A DNA stretch of 21,182 nucleotides from positions 1-21,182 of the forward strand of contig JAICUS010000027.1 in the NCBI GenBank assembly GCA_025935735.1, written 5' to 3'. The notes below the pieces were generated by a model. The model saw only the letters and a program-made list of their open reading frames with translations. It was not told where the DNA came from and did no database searches. This DNA is from Solirubrobacteraceae bacterium. Its GTDB lineage: Bacteria; Actinomycetota; Thermoleophilia; Solirubrobacterales; Solirubrobacteraceae. The position numbers were made by a program, and so were the translations under genes. This document shows, in pieces, positions 7,321 to 18,574 of this stretch (position 1 is the stretch's first letter; every line of letters begins with the position of its first letter).

Positions 7321-7869
7321 CTAGAGCGCGGCGCGAACGATCCGTTCGAGTTCGTCCGCGGCGTCGTCCAGGCGGTCGTTGACGACGACGATGTCGAACT
7401 CGTCCTGGGCGGTCAGCTCCTCCTTGGCGGTGGCCAGCCGGCGCTCCCGCTGGGCCTCGTCGTCGGTACCGCGGCCGACCAGCCGGGTGCGCAGCGCCTC
7501 CTCGCTGGGCGGGGCGATGAAGATGCGCCGGGCGTCGGGCATCTTCTCCTTGACCTGGCGCGCGCCCTGGACCTCGATCTCCAGCACCACCGACGCGCCC
7601 GCCTCCAGCCGCCGCTCGAGCTCGGAGCGCAGCGTCCCGTAGCGCCGGCCCGAGTAGTCGGCGTGCTCGAGGAAGTCGCCCTCCAGCACGCGCCGGTCGA
7701 ACTCGGCATCGCCGAGGAAGTGGTAGTCGACGCCGTCCGCCTCGCCGGGCCGCGGCTCGCGCGTGGTCGCCGACACCGACAGCTCGAGCTCCGGGATGCG
7801 CTCCAGCAGCGTCCGGATCAGGGTCCCTTTGCCGACGCCGGAGGGACCCGTGATCACGAAGACCGGCAA
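7321..7869 (-). CDS. gmk: Guanylate kinase
   Basis: Guanylate kinase phosphorylates GMP to GDP with ATP. The protein shows a P-loop ITGPSGVGKGT near the N terminus, the GMP-binding segment SVSATTREPRPGEADGVDYH, and LEIEVQGARQVKEKMPDARR. The reading frame stays open to 7998, but that part overlaps the mihF end and has no family similarity. I place the start at a TTG (7869), giving MPVFVITGPSG and 182 residues, the usual length for the family. There is no clear Shine-Dalgarno. Instead, the 44-bp repeat and a small hairpin (CCGAC...GTCGG, 7871-7884) lie just upstream. A GTG four codons later is an alternative. Function is confident; the exact start is not. Confidence 0.93.
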   Translation of the reverse strand: MPVFVITGPSGVGKGTLIRTLLERIPELELSVSATTREPRPGEADGVDYHFLGDAEFDRRVLEGDFLEHADYSGRRYGTLRSELERRLEAGASVVLEIEVQGARQVKEKMPDARRIFIAPPSEEALRTRLVGRGTDDEAQRERRLATAKEELTAQDEFDIVVVNDRLDDAADELERIVRAAL

Positions 7870-7875
7870 CCCGAC

Positions 7876-7919
7876 TAAGGTCGGATGATCGGGGCGGGGC
7901 GGAGGGGATGCACGCCTTA
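7876..7919 (-). repeat. TAAGG...CCTTA intercistronic repeat, copy 2 (mihF/gmk)
   Basis: This is the second copy of the repeat at 7043-7085. On the minus strand it begins at the mihF stop codon (TAAGG) and ends CCTTA six bases before the proposed gmk TTG. It therefore occupies the same place relative to both neighbours as copy 1: immediately after a stop and immediately before a start that lacks a Shine-Dalgarno. Confidence 0.8.
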
Positions 7920-8261
7920 CCGTCTCAGCATGGAGACGAGCTCCGCGCGCTGGCGCTGCGACAGGCCGCCGATCGTCTTCGACGGCGAGATGCGGCACAC
8001 CTGGAGCACCTTGTTGACCTTGACCCGCCCGTACTTGGGCACCGCCAGCAGCATGTCGAAGACCTTCGCGGTCTCGACGTACTCCGGCGGAGCGAGCAGG
8101 AGGTCATGGATGCTGCGCCGCCCCCCCTTCAGGTCGCGCTTGAGCTGAGCCCGTGCCGTCCGGATCTCGTTCGCGCGCTTGAGGGCCTCCATCCGCTGGT
8201 CGAGGGAACGCTCTGGTGCAGCCACGAAGGGCTTGGTCGGCGTCTTGGTCGCTGGCGGCAT
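7917..8261 (-). CDS. mihF: Actinobacterial integration host factor mIHF
   Basis: mIHF is a nucleoid-associated DNA-binding protein of actinobacteria, unrelated in fold to E. coli IHF. From the ATG at 8261 the protein has 114 residues, near the usual 105. A helical N-terminal arm (SLDQRMEALKRANEIRTARA) precedes the helix-two-turn-helix-type core. The core reads GGRRSIHDLLLAPPEYVETA, then VPKYGRVKVNKVLQVCRISP and a C-terminal GLSQRQRAELVSML. The frame extends to a TTG at 8297, but an apparent promoter -10 lies at 8270-8275, which favours 8261. There is no Shine-Dalgarno, so the message may be nearly leaderless. It sits between pyrD and gmk, as in other actinobacteria. The stop codon begins the repeat at 7876-7919. 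Confidence 0.92.
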   Translation of the reverse strand: MPPATKTPTKPFVAAPERSLDQRMEALKRANEIRTARAQLKRDLKGGRRSIHDLLLAPPEYVETAKVFDMLLAVPKYGRVKVNKVLQVCRISPSKTIGGLSQRQRAELVSMLRR

Positions 8262-8269
8262 GGGCGGAG

Positions 8270-8297
8270 ACTCTACATCGATGTGAGCGCTCGACAA
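8270..8297 (-). promoter_or_regulatory. Possible promoter of mihF-gmk-rpoZ-coaBC
   Basis: On the minus strand TTGTCG (8297-8292) is followed 16 bases later by TAGAGT (8275-8270). The expected transcription start is one or two bases before the mihF ATG at 8261. Both hexamers match consensus at about four positions. The spacing equals that of the better arsR promoter. An arm of a 10-bp inverted repeat overlaps the -35. Confidence 0.42.
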
Positions 8298-8344
8298 GGC
8301 CCAGATCGCGAATTCATCTGAACCTTCAGTTGAGGTCGAGCGCT
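8286..8344. repeat. 10-bp inverted repeat upstream of mihF
   Basis: AGCGCTCGAC (8286-8295) and GTCGAGCGCT (8335-8344) are perfect inverted copies separated by 39 bases. The left arm overlaps the proposed mihF -35. Between them lies a smaller palindrome, CTGAACCTTCAG (8318-8329). This could be a two-site operator or a looped structure; no protein can be assigned. The rest of the gap up to the pyrD stop shows no T-rich terminator. Confidence 0.45.
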
Positions 8345-8396
8345 GTGGAGGGGACTTGACCCCAAGGGCCGCGTTTGCAGGGGATTTTCCTCACCC

Positions 8397-9275
8397 TCAA
8401 CCGGGCACGGTCGAGCGATCAGGGCGGCGTGCCCTGAGCTCTCGACGGATGCGCTCGCCGGCGAGAGGGTCCCGGAAGGACTCCGTTCCGACCCCAACCA
8501 GATCTGCGCCCGCTCGCAGCAGGTCGTCGGCGTGACGGCCGCACTGTACCCCACCCATGCCGACGATGGGCAGCCGCCGCACCCGCGCGCGGACCTCCGC
8601 GACCTGCGCGAGGGCGATCGCCCGGATCGCCGGACCGGACACGCCGCCGGTGGTCGCGCCCAGCCATGGCTCGCCTTTCCGGTGCGGATGCGGCGCGAAG
8701 CCGCGCAGGGTGTTGATCAGCGAGACGGCGTCGGCGCCGTGCTCCTCGGCGGCCTGGGCGACGTCGGCCGGCGACGCGGTGTTGGGCGTGAGCTTGACGA
8801 TCAGCGGCTTGGCGGTCCGCGGGCGGACCGCGTCGAGCAGCCGCGCGAGCTCGCCCGGGTCGGCGCCGAAGGTCAGGCCGGTCTTGACGTTGGGGCACGA
8901 CACGTTGAGCTCGAGCGCGGTCACCTCGTCGCGCTCACCGACCGTGGCCACGAGCCGCTCGAGCTCCTCGTGCGTGTGCCCCATGACGTTGACGATCAGC
9001 GGCACCGGCAGCTCGGCCAGCTGCGGCAGGTCGTGGGCCAGGAAGCCGTCGAGGCCCTTGTTCGGCAGCCCGATCGAGTTCAGAAGCCCGCCGGGCAGCT
9101 CGTAGAGCCGCGGCGGCGGGTTGCCCTGGCGCGGCGCCAGCGTGACCGTCTTGGTGACGAAGGCGGCGAACGGGAAGCGCTCCAGCAGCGCGTCGCCGAA
9201 CGCCCGGCGGGCGGCGATGGCGTCGAACGTGCCGGAGGCGTTGATCACCGGGTCGGCGAGGTCGAGGAAGGTCAC
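8397..9275 (-). CDS. pyrD: Dihydroorotate dehydrogenase, class 1B catalytic subunit
   Basis: PyrD oxidises dihydroorotate to orotate using FMN; class 1B enzymes pass electrons through PyrK to NAD+. The protein has 292 residues with ASGTFD near the N terminus, NSIGLPNKG, and the active-site NVSCPNVKTG. The last has Cys about 127, the catalytic cysteine of class 1, where class 2 has serine. The FMN phosphate region reads GGVSGPAIRAIALAQV, IVGMGGV and GADLVGVGTE. The GTG at 9275 overlaps the pyrK stop (GTGA), and pyrK is directly upstream, confirming class 1B. Longer readings in this frame are shadows of pyrK. It is the last gene of the pyr operon. Confidence 0.95.
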   Translation of the reverse strand: MTFLDLADPVINASGTFDAIAARRAFGDALLERFPFAAFVTKTVTLAPRQGNPPPRLYELPGGLLNSIGLPNKGLDGFLAHDLPQLAELPVPLIVNVMGHTHEELERLVATVGERDEVTALELNVSCPNVKTGLTFGADPGELARLLDAVRPRTAKPLIVKLTPNTASPADVAQAAEEHGADAVSLINTLRGFAPHPHRKGEPWLGATTGGVSGPAIRAIALAQVAEVRARVRRLPIVGMGGVQCGRHADDLLRAGADLVGVGTESFRDPLAGERIRRELRARRPDRSTVPG

Positions 9276-10110
9276 GCGTGCACGACCTCCTCCAGGTCCG
9301 CGGCGTCGACGACCGGCCCGTCGACGCACAGCCGTACGTACCCCTGCTTCGTGGGCACGACGCAGCCGAAGCAGGCGCCATAGCCGCAGGCCATCCCGGA
9401 CTCGAGCGCGAGCTGCGCGGGCACGCCGTGCTCGGCGCAGATCGCCCGCACGGCCTCGAGCATCGCCGGCGGCCCGCACGCGTAGACCTCTGCCCGCGCG
9501 TCACATCCGAGCTCCGCGAGCAGCAGGTTCGTCACCGGTCCCTGGTGGCCGACGCTGCCGTCGTCGGTGGCCACCCGCGCGCCGCGCAGGAGCTGCGCGC
9601 CCTCGGCGTGGGCCTCGTCGCGGAAGCCGAGCAGCACGCGAGGCGAAGCCGGTGACGAGCCCCCGAGGGGCTCGTCGACAGAGGAGCCGCTACTGGGCGA
9701 GGCAGGACCCGCCCCGAGCTCGTCCTGCCAGATGGCCAGCGGCGCGGCGCCGACGCCGCCGCCCACGAGGATCGGCCGGCGCGCCTGCCGCGGCCTCGCG
9801 AACCCGTTGCCGAGCGGCCCGGTCAGCCAGAGCTCGTCGCCCGCCCGCAGCTCGCCGAGGCGCCGGGTGCCCGGCCCGACGTCCTCGAGCATGAACTGCA
9901 ACTCGCCGGGGCCGGCCCGCAGCACCGAGAACGCGCGCGGCAGGAACGGGCGCTCGTCGTCTCCCCCGCCCCAGCGGTCCACCGCCGCCAGCATGTAGAA
10001 CTGGCCGGCGGCCGGCAGCGGCCCGTCGTCGGCCGCGGTCAGCACGTCGTAGGCGCCGACCCGGCGGTGCCCGGTCACCGCGACCGCGCGGCGTCCCAGC
10101 GGCGCGAGGC

Positions 10111-10114
<4 letters not shown>
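9272..10114 (-). CDS. pyrK: Dihydroorotate dehydrogenase B electron-transfer subunit, with an in-frame insertion
   Basis: PyrK carries FAD and a 2Fe-2S cluster and moves electrons from PyrD to NAD+. In the 280-residue protein the FAD motif is PRAFSVL (about 59-65) and the NAD-binding loop is [15 protein letters not shown]. The cluster ligands are in [20 protein letters not shown] followed by LC (Cys 243, 248, 251 and 263). Residues about 136-159, a Gly/Ser/Pro-rich stretch ([20 protein letters not shown]), separate WQDEL from [10 protein letters not shown], where other PyrK proteins as I know them have only a short loop. This stretch is encoded by a copy of the dispersed palindromic repeat. 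The ATG overlaps the carB stop (ATGA), and the end overlaps pyrD (GTGA). Confidence 0.93.
9639..9707 (-). repeat. Dispersed palindromic element, copy C, in frame inside pyrK
   Basis: Read on the minus strand, this 69-bp segment begins TCCTGCCTC and ends CGTCACCGGCTTCGCCTCG, as copies A and B do. Its middle differs and contains a perfect 10-bp stem, GACGAGCCCC with GGGGCTCGTC (9654-9676), around three bases. Its length is exactly 23 codons, so the pyrK frame is kept. Confidence 0.75.
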
Positions 10115-13222
<3,108 letters not shown>

Positions 13223-13233
<11 letters not shown>

Positions 13234-14313
13234 TGAAGCGCTCCAAGAACTCATCGAACAGACCCAGTGAGTCGTTCGGGCCCGGCCCGGCCTCCGGGTG
13301 GTACTGCACGCAGCCGGCCGGCACGTCGAGCGCGCGGATGCCCTCGATCGTGCCGTCGTAGAGGTTGACGTGGCTCAGCTCGACCGTGCCGATCTCGGAC
13401 TCGATCCGCTCGCCGGCCCGGCCCGCCACCGCGAAGCCGTGGTTCTGGGAGGTGATGGCGATCCGGCCGGTGCGCACGTCCTTGACCGGATGGTTGGCGC
13501 CGCGGTGGCCGAACGGCAGCTTGAACGTCTCCAGCCCGGCGGCGCGCGAGAGCAGCTGGTGGCCGAGGCAGATGCCGAACACCGGCTTGTCGGCCAGCAG
13601 TATGCGAATCGTGTCCACGATGTATCCCAGCGCCGCGGGGTCGCCCGGGCCGGGAACGAGGAAGAACCCGTCCGGGTCGGTGGCGAGCAGGTCCTCGGCG
13701 CTCGTGGTGCAGGGGTGGATCTCCAGCGTCGCCCCGCGCGAGGTGAAGTTGCGGACGATCGAGCGCTTGATCCCGGTGTCCAGGGCGACGATCCGCGGAC
13801 CGCCGGGGTGGGCGGGTTCGTATACGCGGGGCTCCGGCGTGGTCACCTCGCGGGCCAGGTCGCGGCCGACCATGCTCGGCTCGGCGTCCACGCGCTCGCG
13901 GGCCTCGGAGACCGGCACGTCGGCGGCGAAGATCCCGCCGCGCATCGCCCCCTCGGAGCGGATGTGGCGCACGAGCGCCCGCGTGTCCACGCCGGCGATC
14001 CCCGGGATGCCGTGCTCGCGCAGCCAGCTCAGCCAGCCCAGCTCGGCGCCGGGCGCGTCGTCGGTGTCGGTGGCCGCGCGCATGATCGCCCCCGCCGCGT
14101 GGATGCGGTCGGACTCCATGGCGGCGTCGCTCACGCCGTAGTTGCCCACGTGCGCGGTGGTGAACGTGATCAGCTGGCGGGCGAACGACGGGTCGGTCAT
14201 CGACTCCTGGTAGCCCGACATGCCGGTCGTGAAGACGACCTCGCCGGTCACCGAGCCGGCCGCGCCCGCGGCCTCGCCGTCGAAGCGCGTGCCGTCCTCG
14301 AGCAGGACGTAGC

Positions 14314-14317
<4 letters not shown>
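13223..14317 (-). CDS. carA: Carbamoyl-phosphate synthase small (glutaminase) subunit
   Basis: CarA hydrolyses glutamine and channels ammonia to CarB. From the GTG at 14317 it has 364 residues, a normal length. The N-terminal CPSase domain includes [20 protein letters not shown], and the class I amidotransferase domain has the triad Cys 250 ([10 protein letters not shown]), His 340 and Glu 342 ([13 protein letters not shown]). The loop that is usually SNGPGDP reads VPGPGDP here. The GTG overlaps the pyrC stop (GTGA). The end overlaps carB by 11 bases, fitting one-to-one synthesis of the two subunits. Longer readings upstream of the GTG are shadows of pyrC. Confidence 0.96.
13241..13244 (-). 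promoter_or_regulatory. Shine-Dalgarno inside carA that supports the carB TTG start
   Basis: The minus strand has GGAG seven bases before the TTG at 13233, within the last codons of carA. No comparable site precedes the upstream ATG at 13254 that I can see. Together with the family-typical N terminus this decides the carB start. Confidence 0.6.
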
Positions 14318-15629
<1,312 letters not shown>

Positions 15630-15630
<1 letters not shown>

Positions 15631-16565
15631 CACGCGCGCACCTCCGCGACCGGCGCCGGCTGCGCCACCGCGCGGCCGGCCAGCAGCTCGTAGAGCACCG
15701 CCATCCGCACGACGACGCCCGCGGCAACCTGCTGGCCGATCACCGCCTGCGGCGAATCGATCACCTCGGCCGCGAGCTCCACGCCGCGGTTGACCGGGCC
15801 GGGGTGCATGAGCACCTGGTGCGGCTTCAGCCTCCGCCCGTCGATCTGGTACTGCAGCGCGTACTCGCGGATCGACGGCACGAAGCTGTCGGTCATCCGC
15901 TCGTTCTGCATCCGCAGCGCGTAGACCACGTCGGCCTCGCCGAGCCGGTCCAGCGTGTACTCCACCGCGCAGCCCAGCGACTCCATCCCGCGCGGGATGA
16001 GCGTCGGCGGCCCGCAGACGGTCACCTTCGCGCCCAGCTTGGCGAACGCCTGGATGTTCGACCGCGCGACCCGCGAGTGCGCGACGTCGCCGACGATCCA
16101 GATGTCCAGCCCGTCCAGCGCGCCGAGGCGCTCGCGCAGCGTGTAGACGTCCAGCAGCGCCTGCGTCGGATGCTCGTGCTTGCCGTCGCCGGCGTTGACC
16201 ACGCTCGCCGTCGTCCAGCCGGCCACCAGCGCCGCCGCGCCGACGTACGGCGTGCGGATGACGATCAGGTCCGGCTGATAGGCGCTCAGCGTCTGCACGG
16301 TGTCCTTGAAGGACTCGCCCTTCTCGACGGCCGAGCCGGAGGAGGCGAAGTTGATGACGTCGGCGCTGAGCGACTTGGCCGCCAGCTCGAAGCTCGAGCG
16401 CGTGCGCGTGGAGGCCTCGTAGAAGAGGTTGAGCACGCGGCGGCCCCGCAGCGCGGGCACCTTCTTGATCTCGCGTTCCGAGACCTCAGTGAAGGTCTTG
16501 GCCAGGTCGAGGATGCGCTCGATCGCCGGGCGGTCCAGGTCCTCGATCGACAGCAGGTGCCGCAT
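15630..16565 (-). CDS. pyrB: Aspartate carbamoyltransferase catalytic subunit
   Basis: PyrB joins carbamoyl phosphate and aspartate, the first committed step of pyrimidine synthesis. The 311-residue protein has the carbamoyl-phosphate motif YEASTRTRSSFE (STRTR at 52-56), the 80s-loop lysine in AVEKGESFKDT, GKHEHPTQALLDVYT and the C-terminal LMHPGPVNRGVEL. No PyrI regulatory gene is present, as expected when PyrR controls the operon. The ATG at 16565 overlaps the pyrR stop (TGATG). A GAGGAGG lies about a dozen bases upstream within pyrR. All expected active-site motifs are intact. Confidence 0.97.
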
Positions 16566-17113
16566 CACGCGTAGGCCTCCTCGAGCGTGGTGATGGTCAC
16601 TTCGTCGGCGCCGTCGAGCTCGACGACGCTGACGTTCACGCGCTCGGAGCGCGCGGTGGGCAGGTTCTTGCCGACGTAGTCGGGGCGGATCGGCAGCTCG
16701 CGGTGGCCGCGGTCGGCCAGCACGGCGAGCTGCACGCGTGCGGGGCGCCCGTAGTCGAACAGCGCCTCGATCGCCGCCCGGGCGGTGCGGCCGGTGTAGA
16801 GGACGTCGTCGACCAGGACGACGGTGTAGTCCTCGAGCCGGAAGCTCAGGTTCGACGCGTGGACCGCGGGGTCGGCGCCGCGGGTCGACAGGTCGTCGCG
16901 GTAGAAGGCGATGTCGATGTCGCCGAGCGGGACGTCGGCGTCGAGCAGGTCGCACACCAGCCGGTGCACGCGCTTCGCGAGATGCGCCCCCCGGCGGTGG
17001 ATCCCGACCAGCGCCACGGGCCGGCCGGCGTTCTTCTCCACGATCTCATGCGCGATGCGCACGAGCGTGCGGCGGATGTCGTCCTCGTCGAGGACGACGG
17101 TCTTCTCGGGCAA
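16565..17113 (-). CDS. pyrR: PyrR: pyrimidine operon regulator / uracil phosphoribosyltransferase
   Basis: PyrR binds an RNA hairpin in pyr messages when UMP is high, and many homologues also have uracil phosphoribosyltransferase activity. The 182-residue protein has the PRPP-binding motif TVVLVDDVLYTGRTARAA (about 97-114), and GIHRRGAHLAKR, YRDD and LADRGHRELPIRPDYVGK as in the family. The start is TTG at 17113, with an AGGAAGGA Shine-Dalgarno six bases upstream of it. That site lies in the 3' arm of a PyrR-type RNA hairpin at 17120-17150. The gene is first in the operon and overlaps pyrB. It therefore probably controls its own translation and, by coupling, that of all seven genes. Confidence 0.96.
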   Translation of the reverse strand: MPEKTVVLDEDDIRRTLVRIAHEIVEKNAGRPVALVGIHRRGAHLAKRVHRLVCDLLDADVPLGDIDIAFYRDDLSTRGADPAVHASNLSFRLEDYTVVLVDDVLYTGRTARAAIEALFDYGRPARVQLAVLADRGHRELPIRPDYVGKNLPTARSERVNVSVVELDGADEVTITTLEEAYA

Positions 17114-17119
17114 GCGGTT

Positions 17120-17150
17120 CCTTCCTGGCCTCGCGGGACCTGGTTAAAGG
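17120..17150 (-). promoter_or_regulatory. PyrR-binding RNA hairpin that covers the pyrR Shine-Dalgarno
   Basis: The minus-strand RNA reads CCUUUAACCAGG, then UCCCGCGAGG, then CCAGGAAGG. This fits the PyrR binding-loop pattern CAGUCC-loop-GGCUG known from Bacillus. Here GG and CC (17140-39, 17137-36) pair with CC and GG (17128-27, 17130-29), a U bulges at 17138, and the loop is CGCGA. Outer pairs are CC/GG and CCUU/AAGG, with a UAA bulge. The 3' arm contains the AGGAAGG Shine-Dalgarno. No terminator hairpin with a T-run follows, so translational repression is more likely than attenuation. Confidence 0.82.
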
Positions 17151-17162
17151 GACGCCGTGATT

Positions 17163-17267
17163 GATAGCAGCGCCGCCCGACGTCATCCTGCCTCAGTGCG
17201 AAGGGCTTCGCCCTTGCGACTTCGTCACCGGCTTCGCCTCGGCGCGGGCGGCGCTGCTGGAGCTATC
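17163..17267. repeat. Large imperfect inverted repeat enclosing palindromic copy B
   Basis: AGCAGCGCCGCCCG (17166-17179) and CGGGCGGCGCTGCT (17245-17258) are a perfect 14-bp inverted repeat. Outer GATAG (17163-17167) and CTATC (17263-17267) also match after a short offset. The structure fills most of the 172-base gap between the secreted-protein gene and pyrR, and looks like a miniature element or a long hairpin. No T-run follows. No convincing pyr operon promoter was recognised in this gap. Confidence 0.75.
17188..17241 (+). repeat. Dispersed palindromic element, copy B
   Basis: This is the gap-free match to copy A (49 of 54 bases). Its central stem is AAGGGC with GCCCTT around TTC, so the outermost pair is A:T where copy A has G:C, a compensated change. 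It is intergenic, upstream of pyrR. Confidence 0.82.
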
Positions 17268-17285
17268 GGGCCGGCGTGCGGCGCG

Positions 17286-17543
17286 TCAGCAGTTGTTGCT
17301 GTACCACAGGTCCCTGTAGTTGCTCAGGTAGCCGTAGTCGATGAGGACGTACTGGTTGTCGAAGTCGCCGTTGTAGCGGACCCAGTCGTTGCCCCACCGG
17401 TCGTACCAGTAGTTGTACATCGAGAAGTAGAAACCGCATTGGTCCTGCGCCGTGACGAACGCGTGCGCCTTCGGCGCGTGGCCGAGCCCCGCCACGGCGA
17501 ACGCCGCGGCCAGCGGCACCGCGAGCAGCTTGCGTCGCAACAT
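17286..17543 (-). CDS. Small secreted aromatic-rich protein of unknown function
   Basis: This 85-residue product begins with a clear signal peptide. It has a basic MLRRK, a hydrophobic LLAVPLAAAFAVAGLG and a probable cleavage after KAHA at about residue 28. The mature part, about 57 residues, has 18 aromatic residues (10 Tyr, 4 Trp, 4 Phe), many Asn and Asp, and two cysteines, at mature positions 8 and 57, that could form a disulfide. Examples are FYFSMYNYWYDRWGNDW and IDYGYLSNYRDLWYSNNC. I do not recognise a family. GGAGAGGAG lies seven bases before the ATG, so translation is well supported. Upstream, TAACGT near 17577-17582 could be a -10, but no good -35 is seen. The composition is unlike any neighbour. 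Confidence 0.78.
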   Translation of the reverse strand: MLRRKLLAVPLAAAFAVAGLGHAPKAHAFVTAQDQCGFYFSMYNYWYDRWGNDWVRYNGDFDNQYVLIDYGYLSNYRDLWYSNNC

Positions 17544-17623
17544 CGAACAACTCCTCTCCGTCGATTGCCGCGCCGACGTTAGGGGCCGCGCTCAGCGGTG
17601 GAAATCGGGGTCGAACCCTGGAC

Positions 17624-18568
17624 TTACGAGCGCGTCGCGGGCTCCAACTCAGCCTTGACGAGGTGCGGCTCGCCGCGCTCGGGAAACGGCACCTCGATCG
17701 CGTCGAAGTCCCGCGGCACGACCGTGTTGGCGAAGGTGGCCCTGGCCTCGTCGCGGACCTCGCGCGGGAAGTAGCGCGTGGACAGATGCGTGAGCGCCAG
17801 CAGCTTGACGCCGGCGTCGCGGGCGATCTCCGCCGCCTGGCGGGCCGTCGAGTGGCCCGTGTCGCGCGCGCGGGCGCGCTCGTCCTCACAGAAGGTGGCC
17901 TCGTGGACGAGCAGGTCTGCGTCGTGGGCGTAGACCTCGACGGTCTGCACGGGCGCGGTGTCGCCGGAGACGACGATCCGCCGGCCGCGGCGGTCGGGCC
18001 CGACGACCTGCTCGGGCGTGACGCCGTCGACGGTCTCGCCGCGCTGCAGGCGGCCGAAGTCCGGGCCCTCGGTCACGCCCAGCGCGCGAGCCGCCGCGAC
18101 GTCGAAGCGCCCCGGCCGGTCCTCCTCCACGAACGCGTAGCCGTAGGCCTCGACCCGGTGCTTGACGGGGAACGAGGCGATCGCGTAGCCGGCGAAGCCG
18201 ACCTCGGCGTGCGGCTCGAGCTCGGTGACCTGCAGCGGGTAGCCGGTGCGGCCGATCAGCGGGCGCAGGTCGCGGAACAGCGCGCGCAGCCCGGGCGGCC
18301 CGTAGACGTCGAGCGTCCGCTCGCGCGCCCGCAGGTCGAACGTCTTGAGCATCCCGACGACGCCGAGCCAGTGGTCGAGGTGGTAGTGCGTGATGAACAC
18401 CGCGTCGACGTCCGGCAGCCCGACCGAGCGCAGCAGCTGCTGCTGGGTGCCCTCGCCGCAGTCGATCAGGATCCGGTCGCCGCCGGCGCGCAGCAGCAGC
18501 GCCGGCAGCCCGCGCCGCGGCGTGGGCACCGAGCCGGCGGTGCCGGCGAAGAACAGCGACAGGTCCAC
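17624..18568 (-). CDS. rnz: Ribonuclease Z
   Basis: RNase Z cuts the 3' trailer from tRNA precursors. The 314-residue metallo-beta-lactamase-fold protein has the long-known metal motif THYHLDHWLGV (His 61, His 63, Asp 65, His 66). It also has GEGTQQQLLR, the HRVEAYGYAF segment, IVVSGDTAP, HSTARQAAEIA and a final LTHLSTRYFP. These are the family's motifs in order, and its length is typical of the short form. The start is a GTG at 18568, six bases after the MFS stop, so it is probably co-transcribed with arsR and the transporter. A weak GCGGG is the only Shine-Dalgarno candidate. Co-location with an exporter has no evident functional reason. Confidence 0.95.
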   Translation of the reverse strand: MDLSLFFAGTAGSVPTPRRGLPALLLRAGGDRILIDCGEGTQQQLLRSVGLPDVDAVFITHYHLDHWLGVVGMLKTFDLRARERTLDVYGPPGLRALFRDLRPLIGRTGYPLQVTELEPHAEVGFAGYAIASFPVKHRVEAYGYAFVEEDRPGRFDVAAARALGVTEGPDFGRLQRGETVDGVTPEQVVGPDRRGRRIVVSGDTAPVQTVEVYAHDADLLVHEATFCEDERARARDTGHSTARQAAEIARDAGVKLLALTHLSTRYFPREVRDEARATFANTVVPRDFDAIEVPFPERGEPHLVKAELEPATRS

Positions 18569-18574
18569 GGCCCG

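Noticed and set aside
7870..7998. N-terminal extension of guanylate kinase
   Set aside because: It overlaps mihF and the repeat, has no kinase similarity, and would exceed the usual length of the family.
17114..17150. PyrR-controlled transcription attenuation
   Set aside because: There is no terminator hairpin with a T-run between the PyrR site and pyrR. Sequestration of the Shine-Dalgarno explains the layout better.
17606..17622. A tRNA T-arm look-alike (GGGTTCGACCCC on the minus strand) after rnz
   Set aside because: The T-stem pairs only two bases, there is no anticodon or D-arm at the right distance, and the adjacent DNA encodes the rnz C terminus. It may be a weak hairpin at most.
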